Position numbers and translations under genes: made by a program. Shown piece after piece: positions 55,268 through 56,323 of a stretch of DNA of 56,323 nucleotides (the first letter of the stretch is position 1; the number at the start of each line of letters is the position of its first letter). The DNA is from Nemertoderma westbladi (lineage: Eukaryota; Xenacoelomorpha; Nemertodermatida; Nemertodermatidae): positions 1 through 56,323 of the forward strand of contig JAUCBJ010006995.1 in assembly GCA_032718475.1 (NCBI GenBank), written 5' to 3'. The notes beneath the pieces are model-generated. The model was not told the origin of the DNA and did no database searches. It saw nothing but the letters and a program-made list of their open reading frames with translations.

Positions 55268-55575
55268 GTCGATCAGACACTATATAATATTGAAGGCGTT
55301 CCATTGGTCCCCAAGCTTGAGACTTGAACATAGCCGCCTCCGCTTTGCAGCACATTGCTTTCGCCTGAGGACCAGCCTGTCACAATCTCAGGCTTAGGCA
55401 GACTCATGGAGTGCATAAGCAGGGTGTACACGTACAGGCCATGACATTTTTAAGACACATTTTAAGGGACACTCACATTGAAGATGCGGATAATCTTACA
55501 AAAGTCATGCGGGAGAGGGTGTTGTGGCGGCGCAATTTTATTGACAAGTCGGCATAGCATTCTTAATGCACGCTG
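55268..55575 (+). mobile_element. Diverged family A LINE fragment
   Basis: Plus-strand piece from CAGACACTATATAATATTG through CGCCTCCGCTTTGCAG and TTGTGGCGGCGCAATTTTAT to AGCATTCTTAATGCA. It has many substitutions and small indels, so it is older than copies 2 and 3. Confidence 0.85.
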
Positions 55576-55798
55576 TATCACAGCAAGCCAATTGTAGATT
55601 GCATGGTGTTGGCAAATTTGTTTGTCGAACCGGCAGAGCATCTCAATGGGCAGTTGCAACCTGCTTGTGCTATTTGTAATGTCAACAGACCTTTTGTTTA
55701 TAAATTTTTTGGGTGCACGAAAAGTGCAAGTTAAATTTTTGAAGGCAATATTGATCAGCACTAAGAATATAATGATAGGGTTATTAAAAATCCACTTA

Positions 55799-55995
55799 GG
55801 CCGCGTTCACACTACCGAGTCAAAGACAAAGTCAAAATAAAATAAATATAGTTAGTTAGCAATAATAAATAATAATACATTATATAGGCCTAATATAATA
55901 CATAAGAGGATTCTAGGAAAAATTAAATTTCATGTTTTGTGATTTACATTTTTGTCTTTTGACTTTGACTTTGACGCGGTAGTGTGAACGCGGCC
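55799..55995. mobile_element. MITE, PIF/Harbinger-like, copy 2 with TTA duplication
   Basis: 197 bp with terminal inverted repeats GGCCGCGTTCACACTACC and GGTAGTGTGAACGCGGCC (one central mismatch permitted), flanked by TTA at 55796-55798 and 55996-55998. A 3-bp TTA/TWA target duplication is characteristic of PIF/Harbinger elements. Same length and centre as 38227-38423. No coding capacity. Confidence 0.9.
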
Positions 55996-55998
55996 TTA

Positions 55999-56323
55999 CA
56001 GGTTTTAATATGTATAAAATTTTGTAAATCTTGCGCGAATCAAGATGAAATCTTTGCTATTATTACATCTGCCGTCACAGCTCTATGTCAGAGCTCTGTG
56101 GCATCTCTATGACGAAAGTGCTGGAAAGGTTAACTGTTATACTAACTGACCGTTAAAAATGAATTTAGGACATAATATTTTGGAAGTAACCATAGCAGTA
56201 AATTAAACATATAATAGCTAAACTGAAAACTACAATAGGCCTACTGTATAGGCCTACCTTTTTAGGTAATCCGTATAGAATTGCATTTTTATAACTTATG
56301 TCATTGTTACTATGGCAACATTG
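55999..56323. other. Spacer to window end
   Basis: No gene. GTTACTATGGCAAC near 56305-56318 resembles an RFX X-box (GTTRCCATGGYAAC) but could be chance. Confidence 0.3.

Noticed and set aside
56305-56318. RFX X-box GTTACTATGGCAAC as a real promoter element
   Set aside because: 12 of 14 matches to the symmetric consensus could occur by chance in 56 kb, and no gene start is visible nearby.

Overview
This is a eukaryotic, almost certainly metazoan, nuclear window. It has no operons. Instead it has a long satellite array, many decayed non-LTR retrotransposons of animal type, spliced genes with GT-AG introns, and a glycosyltransferase of the animal beta-1,3 type. The AT-rich composition, the frequent TAGGCCTA-type words, and the presence of GT31, DUF4806-like and CACTA-like genes suggest a marine invertebrate, perhaps an echinoderm or another deuterostome. 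That is an inference; the species cannot be named from the sequence.

Layout. 1-9254 is a tandem satellite (monomer about 206-212 bp) with a 3,576-bp higher-order repeat. 9255-14580 is a nest of LINE remnants: one LINE lies on the minus strand and is split by a second LINE (family A), with a visible 14-bp target-site duplication. 15180-17396 is a broken CACTA/EnSpm-like transposase. 17935-19330 is a degenerate 467-bp tandem repeat. 21047-23154 is a disabled DUF4806-like gene. 25006-25895 is a decayed LTR-retrotransposon integrase.

26511-29615 (minus) is the best host gene: four exons, all introns in phase 1, about 328 residues, with a signal peptide and a central hydrophobic segment. Its overall plan resembles apolipoprotein L. 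A perfect triple GAAACT motif (ISRE/IRF type) lies just upstream of the start. 29848-34390 holds an inverted-repeat pair and degenerate non-coding repeats. 34396-38230 is a nearly full-length family A LINE, 38227-38423 a MITE, 38866-42200 a second, related LINE (family D), and 42936-44204 a 5'-truncated family A copy whose reverse-transcriptase frame is still open. A BEL/Pao-like gag remnant follows.

46241-50271 holds a single-exon GT31 galactosyltransferase gene and a partial duplicate of its 5' region. Between them a 385-bp SINE-like element, flanked by 15-bp target-site duplications, carries tRNA-type A and B boxes followed by a complete hammerhead ribozyme core (48234-48276, minus). The right end has further LINE pieces and a second copy of the MITE with a TTA duplication.

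The genes do not form a pathway. The window is mainly a record of repeated transposon insertion around two or three host genes. The hammerhead-bearing SINE and the ISRE-associated APOL-like gene are the most interesting items.
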